Positions 25,921-34,490 of a stretch of 64,000 nt of DNA are shown here, one piece after another (position 1 is the stretch's first letter; every line of letters starts with the position of its first letter). The position numbers and the translations under genes are program-made. The stretch is taken from NCBI RefSeq assembly GCF_017876165.1, contig NZ_JAGINQ010000008.1, forward strand, positions 62,001 to 126,000, read 5' to 3'. The stretch is from Azospirillum soli (lineage in GTDB: Bacteria > Pseudomonadota > Alphaproteobacteria > Azospirillales > Azospirillaceae). The notes under the pieces are model-generated. The model was not told where the DNA came from and did not search any database. It saw only the letters and a program-made list of their open reading frames with translations.

Positions 25921-26290
25921 TGCTTTGTTGGCGCTCCAAGTCCCGCGTGGGAGAATCCTTACCGCCCCTAAGGATTGTTCCGGCACCGGGGCGTATGGTG
26001 GTGGAGTGGACGCGCCACGCCTCTACATTGTACAGTAGCTCATATGCGTTTTTGCAGAGTTGAGCCCCCCGGCTCAATCAGATAGAGCGAATAAACGACA
26101 CAAGATCGTATTCCGCCGCATCCGGCAAAAAATTAAATTGCAGGCTCACGAAATTTCAAAAGTCAAAATGTTTCCCTTTTGAAATAGGTGCAGATCAGGT
26201 CATGCCCCGCTGCGGTAATTTTCGAATTTTAGACGATTCTTGTTTGTGCGTGAATGAAAACGAAGTTGTGGATCGCTGGTGGAAACTATC
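25921..26290. other. Intergenic region with AT-rich half
   Basis: A 370-bp gap. The left part (to about 26035) has ordinary composition and no supported frame. From about 26035 to 26275 the sequence is AT-rich, with stretches such as GCAAAAAATTAAATTGCAGG and TTTCAAAAGTCAAAATGTTT. It must contain the promoter of the receiver gene at 26291. TTTCAAAAG and CTTTTGAAA (26153-26161, 26177-26185) form a perfect 9-bp inverted repeat that could be an operator. Confidence 0.45.
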
Positions 26291-26821
26291 ATGTCGCGTG
26301 TATTGATTGAGACGGACGGAGCCCAACCCGCTTTCCTGGGGGTGATACCGGCCCTGACGGTCGTCTCCGACGCCGGCGTTCCGGGCGGCGGAAGCGGTTC
26401 GGCCGGCAGTCAGGGGGACGGGCAGGGCGCGCCGAATGGCGGCAGCAGCCGGCTAATCGTGGTGGTGGACGACGACCGTTCCATTGTGGAAGGGCTGGCT
26501 CTGCTGCTCGAAGGCTGGGGGTACGAGGTGCTGACCGCGCTCTCGCTGGACGAGCTGGCGCGGAACCTGCCGACGGCGACGGGGCGTCCGGGCCTCGTTC
26601 TGGCCGACCACTTCCTGCCGGCCGGCGGCACCGGCGCCCAGGCCGTCGAGATGGTCCGCAAGCATGTTGGTGCTTCGGTCCCCGCCCTGATCCTGACCGG
26701 CGACACCACCCCGGAACGCCAGGCCGAAGCCGCCGCGCTGGGCTGCCGCCTGCTGCACAAGCCGGTGCAGATCGGTCCGCTGAAGGACACGGTGGACAGC
26801 CTGATGGCCGGTGGAGCCTGA
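26291..26821 (+). CDS. Single-domain response regulator (REC only)
   Basis: A 176-residue cytoplasmic protein. ATG 26291 is chosen because GGTGGAA stands 6 nt upstream; GTG 26279 is possible. A Gly/Ser-rich N-terminal extension of about 50 residues precedes a receiver domain with acidic pocket VVVDDDRSIVEGL, phospho-acceptor Asp in LVLADHFLP and conserved Lys in LLHKPV. There is no output domain. The receiver closely resembles those at the ends of the hybrid kinases at 1486 and 11278 (shared segment LTGDTTPERQ), so it may be a phosphate sink or diffusible partner for such kinases. Confidence 0.85.
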   Translation: MSRVLIETDGAQPAFLGVIPALTVVSDAGVPGGGSGSAGSQGDGQGAPNGGSSRLIVVVDDDRSIVEGLALLLEGWGYEVLTALSLDELARNLPTATGRPGLVLADHFLPAGGTGAQAVEMVRKHVGASVPALILTGDTTPERQAEAAALGCRLLHKPVQIGPLKDTVDSLMAGGA

Positions 26822-26826
26822 CGCCC

Positions 26827-26939
26827 AAAGCGAACTTCCGTTCGCTTTAGACTCATATGGCTTCATTCGCCAGCCGGGCTTCGGACGCACGAGCGTCCGG
26901 GACCGCGGTCACGGTCCAAAGCGGATCAGAATCCGCTTT
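26827..26939. repeat. Cluster of four consecutive perfect hairpins
   Basis: Between the stops of two convergent genes lie four perfect inverted repeats. AAAGCGAAC/GTTCGCTTT spans 26827-26848 with a 4-nt loop. CGGACGC/GCGTCCG spans 26882-26899. GGACCG/CGGTCC spans 26900-26917. AAAGCGGAT/ATCCGCTTT spans 26918-26939 and overlaps the stop of the FHA gene. The first and last share the AAAGCG...CGCTTT frame and probably act as terminators for the two genes. Confidence 0.75.
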
Positions 26940-28833
26940 ATTTGCCCGAGAATTGCTGGAACAGGATCAGGTGGCGCTTGTCGCCATCGGCCCCGTTGGG
27001 GTCGGCGCCGAGGTAGATGGTGCCCATGCCGGCCAGCGAGACGCTGGAATTCTTCACCACCAGCGGCTTCTGCACACCCAGCCGCACATAGGTGCCGTTG
27101 CGGCTGCGGTCGAACAGCAGGAATTCCCCCTGCCGGTTGCGGATGACGGCGTGCTGGCGCGACGCGGTCTTGGCGCCCACGGTCATGTCGCAGGACGAGG
27201 CACGGCCCAGCACGAACTCCGCCGTCTTCTGGTCGCACACATACTCCCGGCCTTCGTAATACAGCACCAGATGCGGCCCCTTGACGGTCCGGGGCTCGGC
27301 CAGGACCTGGAGTTGCATGCAGATCGTCTGCACGTCCACGGGATCGACCGTCTGCGGTTCCGGCGACGGAGCGCTTGACGCAGGGGTCGGCTGGGCCGGT
27401 TCCGGGTTGAGGGCCAGATGTTCCAGCCGCCGCATGAACAGGTCGGCGATGTCGGCGCGGATGCCGCCGGCGTACAGGCGCTTGCGGAAGCCCTCGCGGA
27501 TCGTGTCGGCGCTCCAGGCCCGCTCGTTGCCGGCGAAGAAGTCGCGCAGGCTGGTCACGCGGGTCAGCACGCCGGCCAGCCGCGCGGTCAGCATGGTCGC
27601 CCGCTTGCGGCCGAACTCCGCCGCCAGCAGGTCCAGCAGATAGCCGATGCGCGTCCCCGGATCGGGCAGCAGGTCGAGAACGCGGCCGACCGCCTCCTCC
27701 ACCGGCAAATCCTCGCCCTCCACGCCGAAGGCGGTCTGGGCGCGGCGGGTGACGGCGACGCACATCGGCCCGCCGCCCTGAAAGCCGCCGACCTCGACCA
27801 GCAGGGGCAGCAGTTCGGTGAAGGCGCGGCCGTCCGCCACGCGGCCCTGTCGAGTCAGCGGCGTTGTGCCGTCCAGCGCGCGGGCGATGCGGGTCAGCAG
27901 CACCTCGCGGGTCAGCGGCAGGCTCCAGCGATTGATCGTCGCGTTGAGCCGGTCGAGCGCCGGGGTGTGGCAGTGCCGGTCGTCCAGCGTGCCGCGCGCC
28001 AGATGAGCCAGCGAGACCATGGCCCGCGCCAGATCGGGGGCGTAACCCAGCACGGCGCGGATCGGCTGCGGCCCGTCCAGGGTCTCGGCGATGGCCTCGT
28101 CCAGGAACGCGATGGTGGCCGGGTCGGGCGCGGCGCCGAACAGCTCGCACAGGGCGCCCAGCTTGTCGGGCCAGTCGCGGGCGACCTCCAGCCAGTCGGC
28201 CAGGGCGAAGGTGGCGGCGCGCTGCGCCTCGCCCGCCGGCAGGGTGGCGCGGGCGTGGTCCAGCAGGTGGGCGAGCCCGTGCTTGCGCAGGTGCTGCGGC
28301 CAGGAGGCCAGGGCTTCGGTGTGCTTGGCGCGCTCCAGCAGCTCCCGGAACAGGCGGCGCAGCTCGTCGCCGCGCGCGTCGGGGGTGGTACGGCTGGCGC
28401 GGGCCTGGACGGTGGCGATGCGGCTGACCGCCTGATTGAACAGCAGGTCTTCCCGCTCGATCTGGCGCAGCAGCAACGGGCGGTGCAGGACCTCCAGCGG
28501 GATCAGCCCTTGCTCGTCGCACCAGGGGCGCATGACGCGGACCAGAGCCCGCCGGGCCGGGTAGCGGTAGAGGGCGAAGACATCCTCGCAGAGCGGGGCC
28601 TCGTCCAGGCTGCCGACGGTCACCACCTTGCCGCCGCCCTGGTAGGCCTTCTCGAACAGCACGGTGGAGGCACCGCGAGCGTCCACCTTGATCACCCGGA
28701 CGGCGGTGAACTTGGCGAGGCTCAGCAGATAGTCGGCGCGGGCGCGGGCGTCGGCCTCGCTCTCATAGGTGCCGTCGATCTGGGCCTTGCCCTGGACCTC
28801 GACCGTGACTTCGTAGCTGTAGGAGCGGCGCAT
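26938..28833 (-). CDS. FHA-domain protein with large uncharacterised helical region
   Basis: A 631-residue cytosolic protein. Residues 1-65 form a small alpha/beta unit (MRRSYSYEVTVEVQGKAQID, then YESEADARARADYLLSLAKF). About 90-470 is a long helical region of no recognised family. A Pro-rich linker (about 470-495) leads to an FHA domain (about 515-620) with the phosphothreonine-binding signature GRASSCD, SRQHAVI and RNGTYV. FHA domains bind phosphothreonine and often serve kinase pathways, including T6SS control. It starts 6 nt after the HD-GYP gene, in one operon. Confidence 0.82.
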   Translation of the reverse strand: MRRSYSYEVTVEVQGKAQIDGTYESEADARARADYLLSLAKFTAVRVIKVDARGASTVLFEKAYQGGGKVVTVGSLDEAPLCEDVFALYRYPARRALVRVMRPWCDEQGLIPLEVLHRPLLLRQIEREDLLFNQAVSRIATVQARASRTTPDARGDELRRLFRELLERAKHTEALASWPQHLRKHGLAHLLDHARATLPAGEAQRAATFALADWLEVARDWPDKLGALCELFGAAPDPATIAFLDEAIAETLDGPQPIRAVLGYAPDLARAMVSLAHLARGTLDDRHCHTPALDRLNATINRWSLPLTREVLLTRIARALDGTTPLTRQGRVADGRAFTELLPLLVEVGGFQGGGPMCVAVTRRAQTAFGVEGEDLPVEEAVGRVLDLLPDPGTRIGYLLDLLAAEFGRKRATMLTARLAGVLTRVTSLRDFFAGNERAWSADTIREGFRKRLYAGGIRADIADLFMRRLEHLALNPEPAQPTPASSAPSPEPQTVDPVDVQTICMQLQVLAEPRTVKGPHLVLYYEGREYVCDQKTAEFVLGRASSCDMTVGAKTASRQHAVIRNRQGEFLLFDRSRNGTYVRLGVQKPLVVKNSSVSLAGMGTIYLGADPNGADGDKRHLILFQQFSGK

Positions 28834-28839
28834 CAGGGG

Positions 28840-30432
28840 TTAGGGGCCGACCACGGCGAGAAAGGCCTCAACCACCGCCGGGTCGAAGCGGGTTCCGGAC
28901 AGGCGGCGGATTTCGGCGGCGGCGGTCTCGATGCCGAGCGCCTTGCGGTAGGGGCGGTCGCGGGTCATGGCGTCGAAGCTGTCGGCCACCGCGACGATGC
29001 GGGCGCTGAGCGGGATGGCGTCGCCCCGAAGGCGGTCGGGATAGCCGGTGCCGTCCCAGTTCTCGTGATGGCTGCGGGCGATCTCCGCGCCGAGATGAAG
29101 GTAGGTGCGGCTTTCGGCGTAGCGGCTGGCGCGGTGCAGCAGGTCCCCGCCCTTGACGGTGTGGGCCTGCATGGCCGCCCGTTCCTCCGGGGTCAGGGGG
29201 CCGGCCTTGCCGAGGATGGCGGGATCGACGGTGGCGTTGCCGACGTCGTGCAGGATGGCTGCCAGCCCGACCATCTCCAAGAAGGGTTCGTCGATGGTCT
29301 CGCGGAAGCGGTTCTCGTCATGAAGGCGGCGGGCGGTCCGTTCGGCCAGGGAGGCGATCCGCAGGGACGGCTCGGCCGCTTCGGGCTCGGCGTACGGCTC
29401 GGCCCGCAATTCGGCCAGATCGGCCATGGCGATCAGCGTGCTTTCCTGGGCGCGGCGCAGCTGCTCGTGGAGGTGCAGGTTGTCGAAGCCGACCGAGATC
29501 TTGCGGCAGAATACCTCGATCAGGTTGCGGTCCAGCTCCGACAAGGGGCGGTCGGAACGCAGATAAACCACGTTCTCCCGGTCGTTCGGCGTGCGGATGT
29601 AGAGCGTGCAGTGGTCGGAATCGTACTGGTTCGACCGCGTCTCCAGGCAGCGCTGGACGGCGGCCAGAACCTGCGGATCCACATGCTCGGATGCCGGCTC
29701 GTTGATCAGCGCCTCGTAGCGGCCGGAGCCGGCCAGCACGTAGAGCCCGTCCTTGGCGCCGCCCATCACGGGGCCGCGCTGCACGCACAGGATGGCGTCC
29801 GGCCCGACGCCGAGAATGCCGGACAGCTGGGTCAGCACGCCGGCCGCGAACAGCTTCATCGAACGGGCCTGGAACAGGGACGAGGATGCCTCGATGATCT
29901 TCTCCAGCCCGCGCCGGTTCATCTCGATCGCCATGATGTCCTCGTAGGACCGGAGTGCCGCGACCGTGGTGGTGAACAGCTGCTGGGCGGTGAGCTGCGT
30001 CTTCGCCTTGTAGTCGTTGATGTCGTAGTCGAGGATGACCGCGCGTTCCGGCGCCTGCCCCGGCTGGCCGGTGCGCAGGATGATGCGGACGTGGCGGTTC
30101 TTCAGCTCCTCGCGGATGTGGTGGACGAGTTTCAGGCCGGCGTCGTCGGTTTCCATCACCACGTCCAGCAGGATGATGGCGATGTCGTCCTCGCGGGCCA
30201 GGATCTCGCGTGCCTCCGCCGCCGAATAGGCGGAGATGAAGTGCGCCGGGCGGCCTTTGTAGGCGAAGTCGGCCAGGACGAGCTTGGTGATGGAGTGCAC
30301 CTCCGGCTCGTCGTCCACGATCATCATCTTCCAGCGGTTCGCCGGCGCCGACGATGCGGACTCGCCGTCGTTCTCCTGGTCGTCGAGGAAGAGGAACTCG
30401 TCTTCGGCGTTGGTCACTTCGGCGTTGGTCAT
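28840..30432 (-). CDS. Response regulator with REC, DUF3369-like and HD-GYP domains
   Basis: A 530-residue cytosolic protein from ATG 30432, opening with a short tandem repeat (MTNAEVTNAEDEF). The receiver (about 35-160) has MIVDDEPEVH, phospho-acceptor Asp in ILLDVVMETD and Lys in DYKAKTQLT. A middle region (about 175-335) matches the DUF3369-type linker seen in such regulators. The HD-GYP domain has HD (H395, D396), HHENWDGTGYP (455-465) and ARIVAVADSFDAM. HD-GYP domains hydrolyse cyclic di-GMP. Here the usual HDIGK box reads HDVGN, so activity may be altered. It is cotranscribed with the FHA gene. Confidence 0.9.
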   Translation of the reverse strand: MTNAEVTNAEDEFLFLDDQENDGESASSAPANRWKMMIVDDEPEVHSITKLVLADFAYKGRPAHFISAYSAAEAREILAREDDIAIILLDVVMETDDAGLKLVHHIREELKNRHVRIILRTGQPGQAPERAVILDYDINDYKAKTQLTAQQLFTTTVAALRSYEDIMAIEMNRRGLEKIIEASSSLFQARSMKLFAAGVLTQLSGILGVGPDAILCVQRGPVMGGAKDGLYVLAGSGRYEALINEPASEHVDPQVLAAVQRCLETRSNQYDSDHCTLYIRTPNDRENVVYLRSDRPLSELDRNLIEVFCRKISVGFDNLHLHEQLRRAQESTLIAMADLAELRAEPYAEPEAAEPSLRIASLAERTARRLHDENRFRETIDEPFLEMVGLAAILHDVGNATVDPAILGKAGPLTPEERAAMQAHTVKGGDLLHRASRYAESRTYLHLGAEIARSHHENWDGTGYPDRLRGDAIPLSARIVAVADSFDAMTRDRPYRKALGIETAAAEIRRLSGTRFDPAVVEAFLAVVGP

Positions 30433-30522
30433 GGCGAAAGCCCGTTGCGAACCGGCGGGAAGCGGAAGGCAAGAGCTTAGCACGTCGCAGCTGCGTGATC
30501 GTCTTGGAAAAATTTTATGGGA

Positions 30523-31473
30523 TCAGAAGGTGTCCAGTTCGATTACCCAGCAGTCGCGCCCGCGCTGGGCCAGCACGCCGCAGGCGTTGTCCACCTGGGT
30601 GCGGGAGAAGGGGCCGATCCCCATCTCGTATATCGTCCGGGTGCCCCGGAACACCGGCCAGACCATGGGCGGCAGGTCGCGGTAGGCGGCGCCGGCCCCG
30701 GCCGTGAACTCCTTCCAGGCGCGCAGGCCCTCGGCGTGGCTGACGTACTCGCCGAGCTTGGCGGCGTAGAGCGGCCCCGGCTCGATCGGCGGCATGCCGG
30801 GCAGCGGATAGGGCGCGACCACGCCGGCCAGCCCCTCCACCGTCGCCACCGCCTTGGAGCGGCCGGGCATCGCCAGCGTGGCGCGGCCGTTCGCGGTGTC
30901 GATGATGCCGACCACGTCGCCCTTGCGCAGCGTGAAGCTCTTTCGCTTCTTGTTGTCGAGGATTTCGGTAGCGGGAATGTTCTGGGTGACGACGACGTAG
31001 CCCTGGGCCGGCATCTGGGCGGCGATCTCCCACGAGGCGCGGGGCACCACGGCGGCGTTGCGGTGGGGGGCCGTCTGCTCACCGGACTTGGCGGGTTTCG
31101 GCGCGGTGTTCCTGGTCACCGGCCGCGCCACCATCAGCGCGGGGTCGAGCGAGTCGGCCGGGACGTAGCCGATGGGCTGGCCGCCGATGGCGACCTCCGT
31201 CCAGGCCGTGCCACGCGGCGTGCCCAGTGCGTTCAGCGCCTTGCCCCGCGTCAGCGTCATAATGATGCGGGAGCCCTCGCTGGGGCCGATGCGCACCTCC
31301 ACGTCGCGGTTCAGCACCACCTCGCCGGTCAGCGGGGCCCCGATGGCGACGGGGCTTTGCGCGTAAACACCGGGCGAGAACCACAGCGTGGCCACGGCCA
31401 AGGCCAGCCGCAGAGCGGTCGCCTTCAGTGCCGATGCGCGGCCGCGCGTGCCGATGCCGGGAGTCCTGGCCAT
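30523..31473 (-). CDS. Exported SH3-like/SPOR-like envelope protein
   Basis: A 316-residue protein from ATG 31473 (MARTPGIGTRGR) with a signal peptide likely cleaved after VYA before QSPVAIG. A bacterial SH3-like domain (about 40-105) contains VEVRIGPSEGSRIIMTLTRG and GYVPADSLDP. A second beta-rich region follows. The C-terminus (YEMGIGPFSRTQVDNACGVL) is SPOR-like, the type of domain that binds peptidoglycan with bare glycan strands. It probably acts at the cell wall. It is on the same strand as the HD-GYP gene, 90 bp upstream of it. Confidence 0.75.
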   Translation of the reverse strand: MARTPGIGTRGRASALKATALRLALAVATLWFSPGVYAQSPVAIGAPLTGEVVLNRDVEVRIGPSEGSRIIMTLTRGKALNALGTPRGTAWTEVAIGGQPIGYVPADSLDPALMVARPVTRNTAPKPAKSGEQTAPHRNAAVVPRASWEIAAQMPAQGYVVVTQNIPATEILDNKKRKSFTLRKGDVVGIIDTANGRATLAMPGRSKAVATVEGLAGVVAPYPLPGMPPIEPGPLYAAKLGEYVSHAEGLRAWKEFTAGAGAAYRDLPPMVWPVFRGTRTIYEMGIGPFSRTQVDNACGVLAQRGRDCWVIELDTF

Positions 31474-31955
31474 GGTGGTAACCCTTCGGAGAAGCCGCCC
31501 ATTGTGACTCGGTGGGCGGCCTCGGAGCAACCCGGCGATGCGGGGCTGGTTGAGTTGGGAAGCTATGCGTCACGCGCATATCAAGGATTGTGCGTCGTCG
31601 TGCGGATTTCGCCGATTCTCAAAGATGCGGAATGGCGGAAAGCGGTGTTCTTCCGAATGACGCCATAAATTTGCGGACAAATGTTGGTGCGCGTCCGTTG
31701 TCGGCGGCTGCACAACGATTTGTGTGCTTATGATCTTCTGAGGTATGCGTTTGGCGCATGAATTAAGGAGTGTTTGGCCGGTGGAAGCCGGTGTTCCAGC
31801 GCATCAGCACGGTGCCGGTGTAAGGGGGAGACAGGTTCAGGCCTTTTCCCGATTCAGTGGTTCTCCCGAGGGAAGCTCACGCGACATAGCGACTTATTTC
31901 CCGGACGGTCCCGCGCCTGCGCGGGGATGCAATCGCCCAGCCGATGGGCTGCGAG
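31474..31955. other. Intergenic region without supported gene
   Basis: About 480 bp between the kinase gene end and the SH3-like gene start, both on the minus strand. A GCCGCCCA/TGGGCGGC inverted repeat lies at about 31494-31518. A plus-strand open frame at 31745-31975 follows AAGGAG-like sequence but has poor codon use and low-complexity content and is not called. Most of the region reads as non-coding; it should hold the SH3-like gene promoter. Confidence 0.4.
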
Positions 31956-31982
31956 GGGTTGACCAACCTGCTTAGTCAACCC
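31956..31982 (-). terminator. Hairpin after the PAS/GAF kinase gene
   Basis: GGGTTGAC (31956-31963) and GTCAACCC (31975-31982) are perfect complements with an 11-nt loop, immediately beyond the kinase stop at 31984. There is no T-run, so it is a weak terminator or mRNA-stabilising hairpin. Confidence 0.5.
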
Positions 31983-31983
31983 G

Positions 31984-34389
31984 TCAGGCCGGCGGGAAAC
32001 GCACCGTCACGGTGGTGCCGTGGCCCTGGGTGCTGGCCAGCGCGATGCTGCCGCCGTGCAGTTCGACCAGCGCGCGGGTGATGGTCAGGCCGAGGCCGGC
32101 GCCCTCGTGCTGGCGGTTCAGGTTCATGTCGGCCTGCTGGAACGGCTCGAACACGCGGGAGAGCGCATCGGACGGGATGCCGACGCCAGTGTCCTCGACG
32201 CGCAGCACCACCGCGCCGGTTTCGTCCGGGCCGACCGTCACCCGCGCCCGGCCGCCGGGCGGGGTGAACTTCACGGCGTTGGACAGCAGGTTCAGCAGAA
32301 TCTTCATCACCGCGCGGCGGTCGGCGTACAGGCCGACCGGCAGGGGGCCGGTGTCGTCGATCAGCGCCACCTCGCCCTTGGCGGCGCGGTCGCGCAGCAT
32401 TTGCAGGCAGGAACGGACCACCGTACCGAGGTCGATGGTCTCCCGCATCAGATGGTGCTCGCCCGCCTCGATGCGGGCCATGTCCAGCACGTCGTTGATG
32501 ATGCCCAGCAGATGGGCGCCGCCCTCGTGGATGTCGGCGGCGAACTCCGCGTATTTCGGCTCGCCCAAGGGGCCGAGCAGCTGATCCTTCAGGATTTCCG
32601 AGAAGCCGATGATCGCGTTCAGCGGCGTGCGCAGCTCATGGCTCATGTTGCCGAGGAAGGCGCTCTTGGCCTCGGCCGCCGCTTCGGCCCTGGTCTTGGC
32701 TTCCATCAGCGCGCGTTCGGCGTCCCGGCGGTCGGTGATGTCGCGCAGGTAGGCGGTGAAGAACAGCTCGTCCCCGACGCGGGCCGGGGCAATGGACATT
32801 TCGGCCGGGAAGGTCGTGCCGTCGCGGCGCATGGCCGTGACCTCGACACGGCGGCCGACCATGCCGCCGCCGTCGCCGGCCAGGAAGCGGGCGAAACCGT
32901 TCTGGTGGCCGGCGCGCAGGTCGGGCGGGATCAGCAGATCCTCCATCCGCTGGCCCACCGCCTCGCCTCGCTGCCAGCCGAAGGTCGCCTCGGCGGCCGG
33001 ATTGAACTCCACCAGCAGGCCCGACGCGTCTATGGTCACCACGCAGTCGAGTGCCGATTCCACGATGGCCTGCTTGCGCGCCTCGCTCTTGCGCAGTTCG
33101 GCGTCGAGCCGGGCGCGCTGGATGGCGCCGGCAAGCAGGGCGGCGGCGGTCTTCAGAACCTCCACCTCGCGCGGGCTCCAGTGGCGGCCGGCGTCGCCGT
33201 CGAAGGCGATGTGGCCCCACCAGACCTCGTCCACCAGGATCGGCACGGCGAGCCGGCCGGCCGGCCCGTGCACCGGGAAGCCGTCGCGCAGCAATCCGAC
33301 CCCGTCCGCCTCGCCCAGCCGGGCCACCAGCCGCGACGGGTCGCCGGCGGCGGCGGGATCGGCCGACCATTCGGCGAGGCAGGCCTGCATCACGCCGTCA
33401 TCACTGACGGTGTGCACCTGGAACAGGGCGGCGTGCGTCACCTCCAGCGCGCGGCCGAGGCGGCGAAGAAGCTCCTCCGTCCCGTCCTGCCAATCGCCAT
33501 GGCCGATGATGCGGGTGGCCGCCTGGGTCACGGCGTCGAGCATGGCGGTGCGCCGGGCCAGCTCCGCCTCGCGCTGCTTCAGCGCGGTGATGTCGCTGTG
33601 GATGCCGACCACGCCGCCGTCCTCGGTGCGCGTTTCCGACACGCGGATCCAGCGCCCGTCGCTCAGTTGCACCTCGCTTGGGCCTTGCGGATTGCGGTGC
33701 GCGGCGGTGGTCAGGCGAACCCAGGACTCGCGCGCCTCCTCGTCCGCAAAGCCCGGATCGACCAGACCGCGACTCAGTGCACGGCGCAGCAGGTCGGGGT
33801 AGGGGACGCCGACCAGGGACAGGTCCGGCTCCAGCCCATAACGGTCGAGAAAGGCGGTGTTGTGCAGGTCGAGCCGGTCGTCGGCGTCGAACAGGGCGAA
33901 ACCGTCGGGCAGCGACTGGATGGCGTCGCGCAGCCGGCCCTGGAGGCGGATCACCTCCGTCTCCGCCGTCAGGCGGCGGGTGACGTCGGTCCACAGGCAG
34001 ATGAGGCTGCCGTCCTGGCCGACGCGCTCCTCCAGCTCCAGCCAACCGCCGGCCCGGCTTTGGAACAGCTGCGGCGCGGCCAGCGGCGCGTCCGCCGGGG
34101 CGGGGCGGGCGGCCAGCGCCTCGATCCTTGAGGCTTCCAGCGGGTCGAGCACGGCGGCGGCGTGGTGCGCGAGGATGTCGCGGTAGAGTGTGCCGGGGGC
34201 CAGCAGGGCGGCGTCGGCCGCGAACAATTCAGCGTAACGGGGCGTGGCGACTTGGAGACGTGCCCCGGCGTCGAACACGGCGATGCCCGTGCGGATGCCG
34301 GCGAGCGCCTGAAGCAACGCGTCTTGCGCGCGGTCCGGCGCGAGGACGCCGTCGCCGCTCCACGGGGACTGCCGTGTGGACTCGACCAT
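31984..34389 (-). CDS. Soluble sensor histidine kinase, PAS-PAS-GAF-PAS-HisKA-HATPase
   Basis: An 801-residue kinase with no membrane helix, so it senses an internal signal. PAS-like domains lie at about 25-140 and 150-275 (second with SLPDGFALFDADDRLDL). A GAF domain (about 285-440) is followed by a canonical PAS (about 450-565, VTIDASGLLVEFNPAAEATF). HisKA has H584 in MSHELRTPLNAIIGFSE, and the HATPase has NLLSNAVKFTPPG, DTGVGIP and GAGLGLTI. There is no receiver, so a separate regulator is needed. The STAS gene precedes it by about 100 bp on the same strand. Confidence 0.93.
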   Translation of the reverse strand: MVESTRQSPWSGDGVLAPDRAQDALLQALAGIRTGIAVFDAGARLQVATPRYAELFAADAALLAPGTLYRDILAHHAAAVLDPLEASRIEALAARPAPADAPLAAPQLFQSRAGGWLELEERVGQDGSLICLWTDVTRRLTAETEVIRLQGRLRDAIQSLPDGFALFDADDRLDLHNTAFLDRYGLEPDLSLVGVPYPDLLRRALSRGLVDPGFADEEARESWVRLTTAAHRNPQGPSEVQLSDGRWIRVSETRTEDGGVVGIHSDITALKQREAELARRTAMLDAVTQAATRIIGHGDWQDGTEELLRRLGRALEVTHAALFQVHTVSDDGVMQACLAEWSADPAAAGDPSRLVARLGEADGVGLLRDGFPVHGPAGRLAVPILVDEVWWGHIAFDGDAGRHWSPREVEVLKTAAALLAGAIQRARLDAELRKSEARKQAIVESALDCVVTIDASGLLVEFNPAAEATFGWQRGEAVGQRMEDLLIPPDLRAGHQNGFARFLAGDGGGMVGRRVEVTAMRRDGTTFPAEMSIAPARVGDELFFTAYLRDITDRRDAERALMEAKTRAEAAAEAKSAFLGNMSHELRTPLNAIIGFSEILKDQLLGPLGEPKYAEFAADIHEGGAHLLGIINDVLDMARIEAGEHHLMRETIDLGTVVRSCLQMLRDRAAKGEVALIDDTGPLPVGLYADRRAVMKILLNLLSNAVKFTPPGGRARVTVGPDETGAVVLRVEDTGVGIPSDALSRVFEPFQQADMNLNRQHEGAGLGLTITRALVELHGGSIALASTQGHGTTVTVRFPPA

Positions 34390-34490
34390 GCTCCCCGTTT
34401 CTCCCGTCACCTTCGGGTGTGCCCTGCCGGAAGAAAGCCTTATACGATGGAATCCCTTTCGAAACCCTTTACTGCAGATGCGAAAGGCCT

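Noticed and set aside
27418..30480. A 1,020-codon plus-strand open frame opposite the FHA and HD-GYP genes
   Set aside because: It is antisense to two genes with clear domains. Its product is low-complexity, rich in Gly, Ala, Gln and His, as expected from the reverse of GC-rich coding DNA.
31745..31975. A possible 76-residue plus-strand gene after AAGGAG-like sequence
   Set aside because: Codon use lacks the third-position G/C bias of true genes here, the product is low-complexity and no family is suggested.
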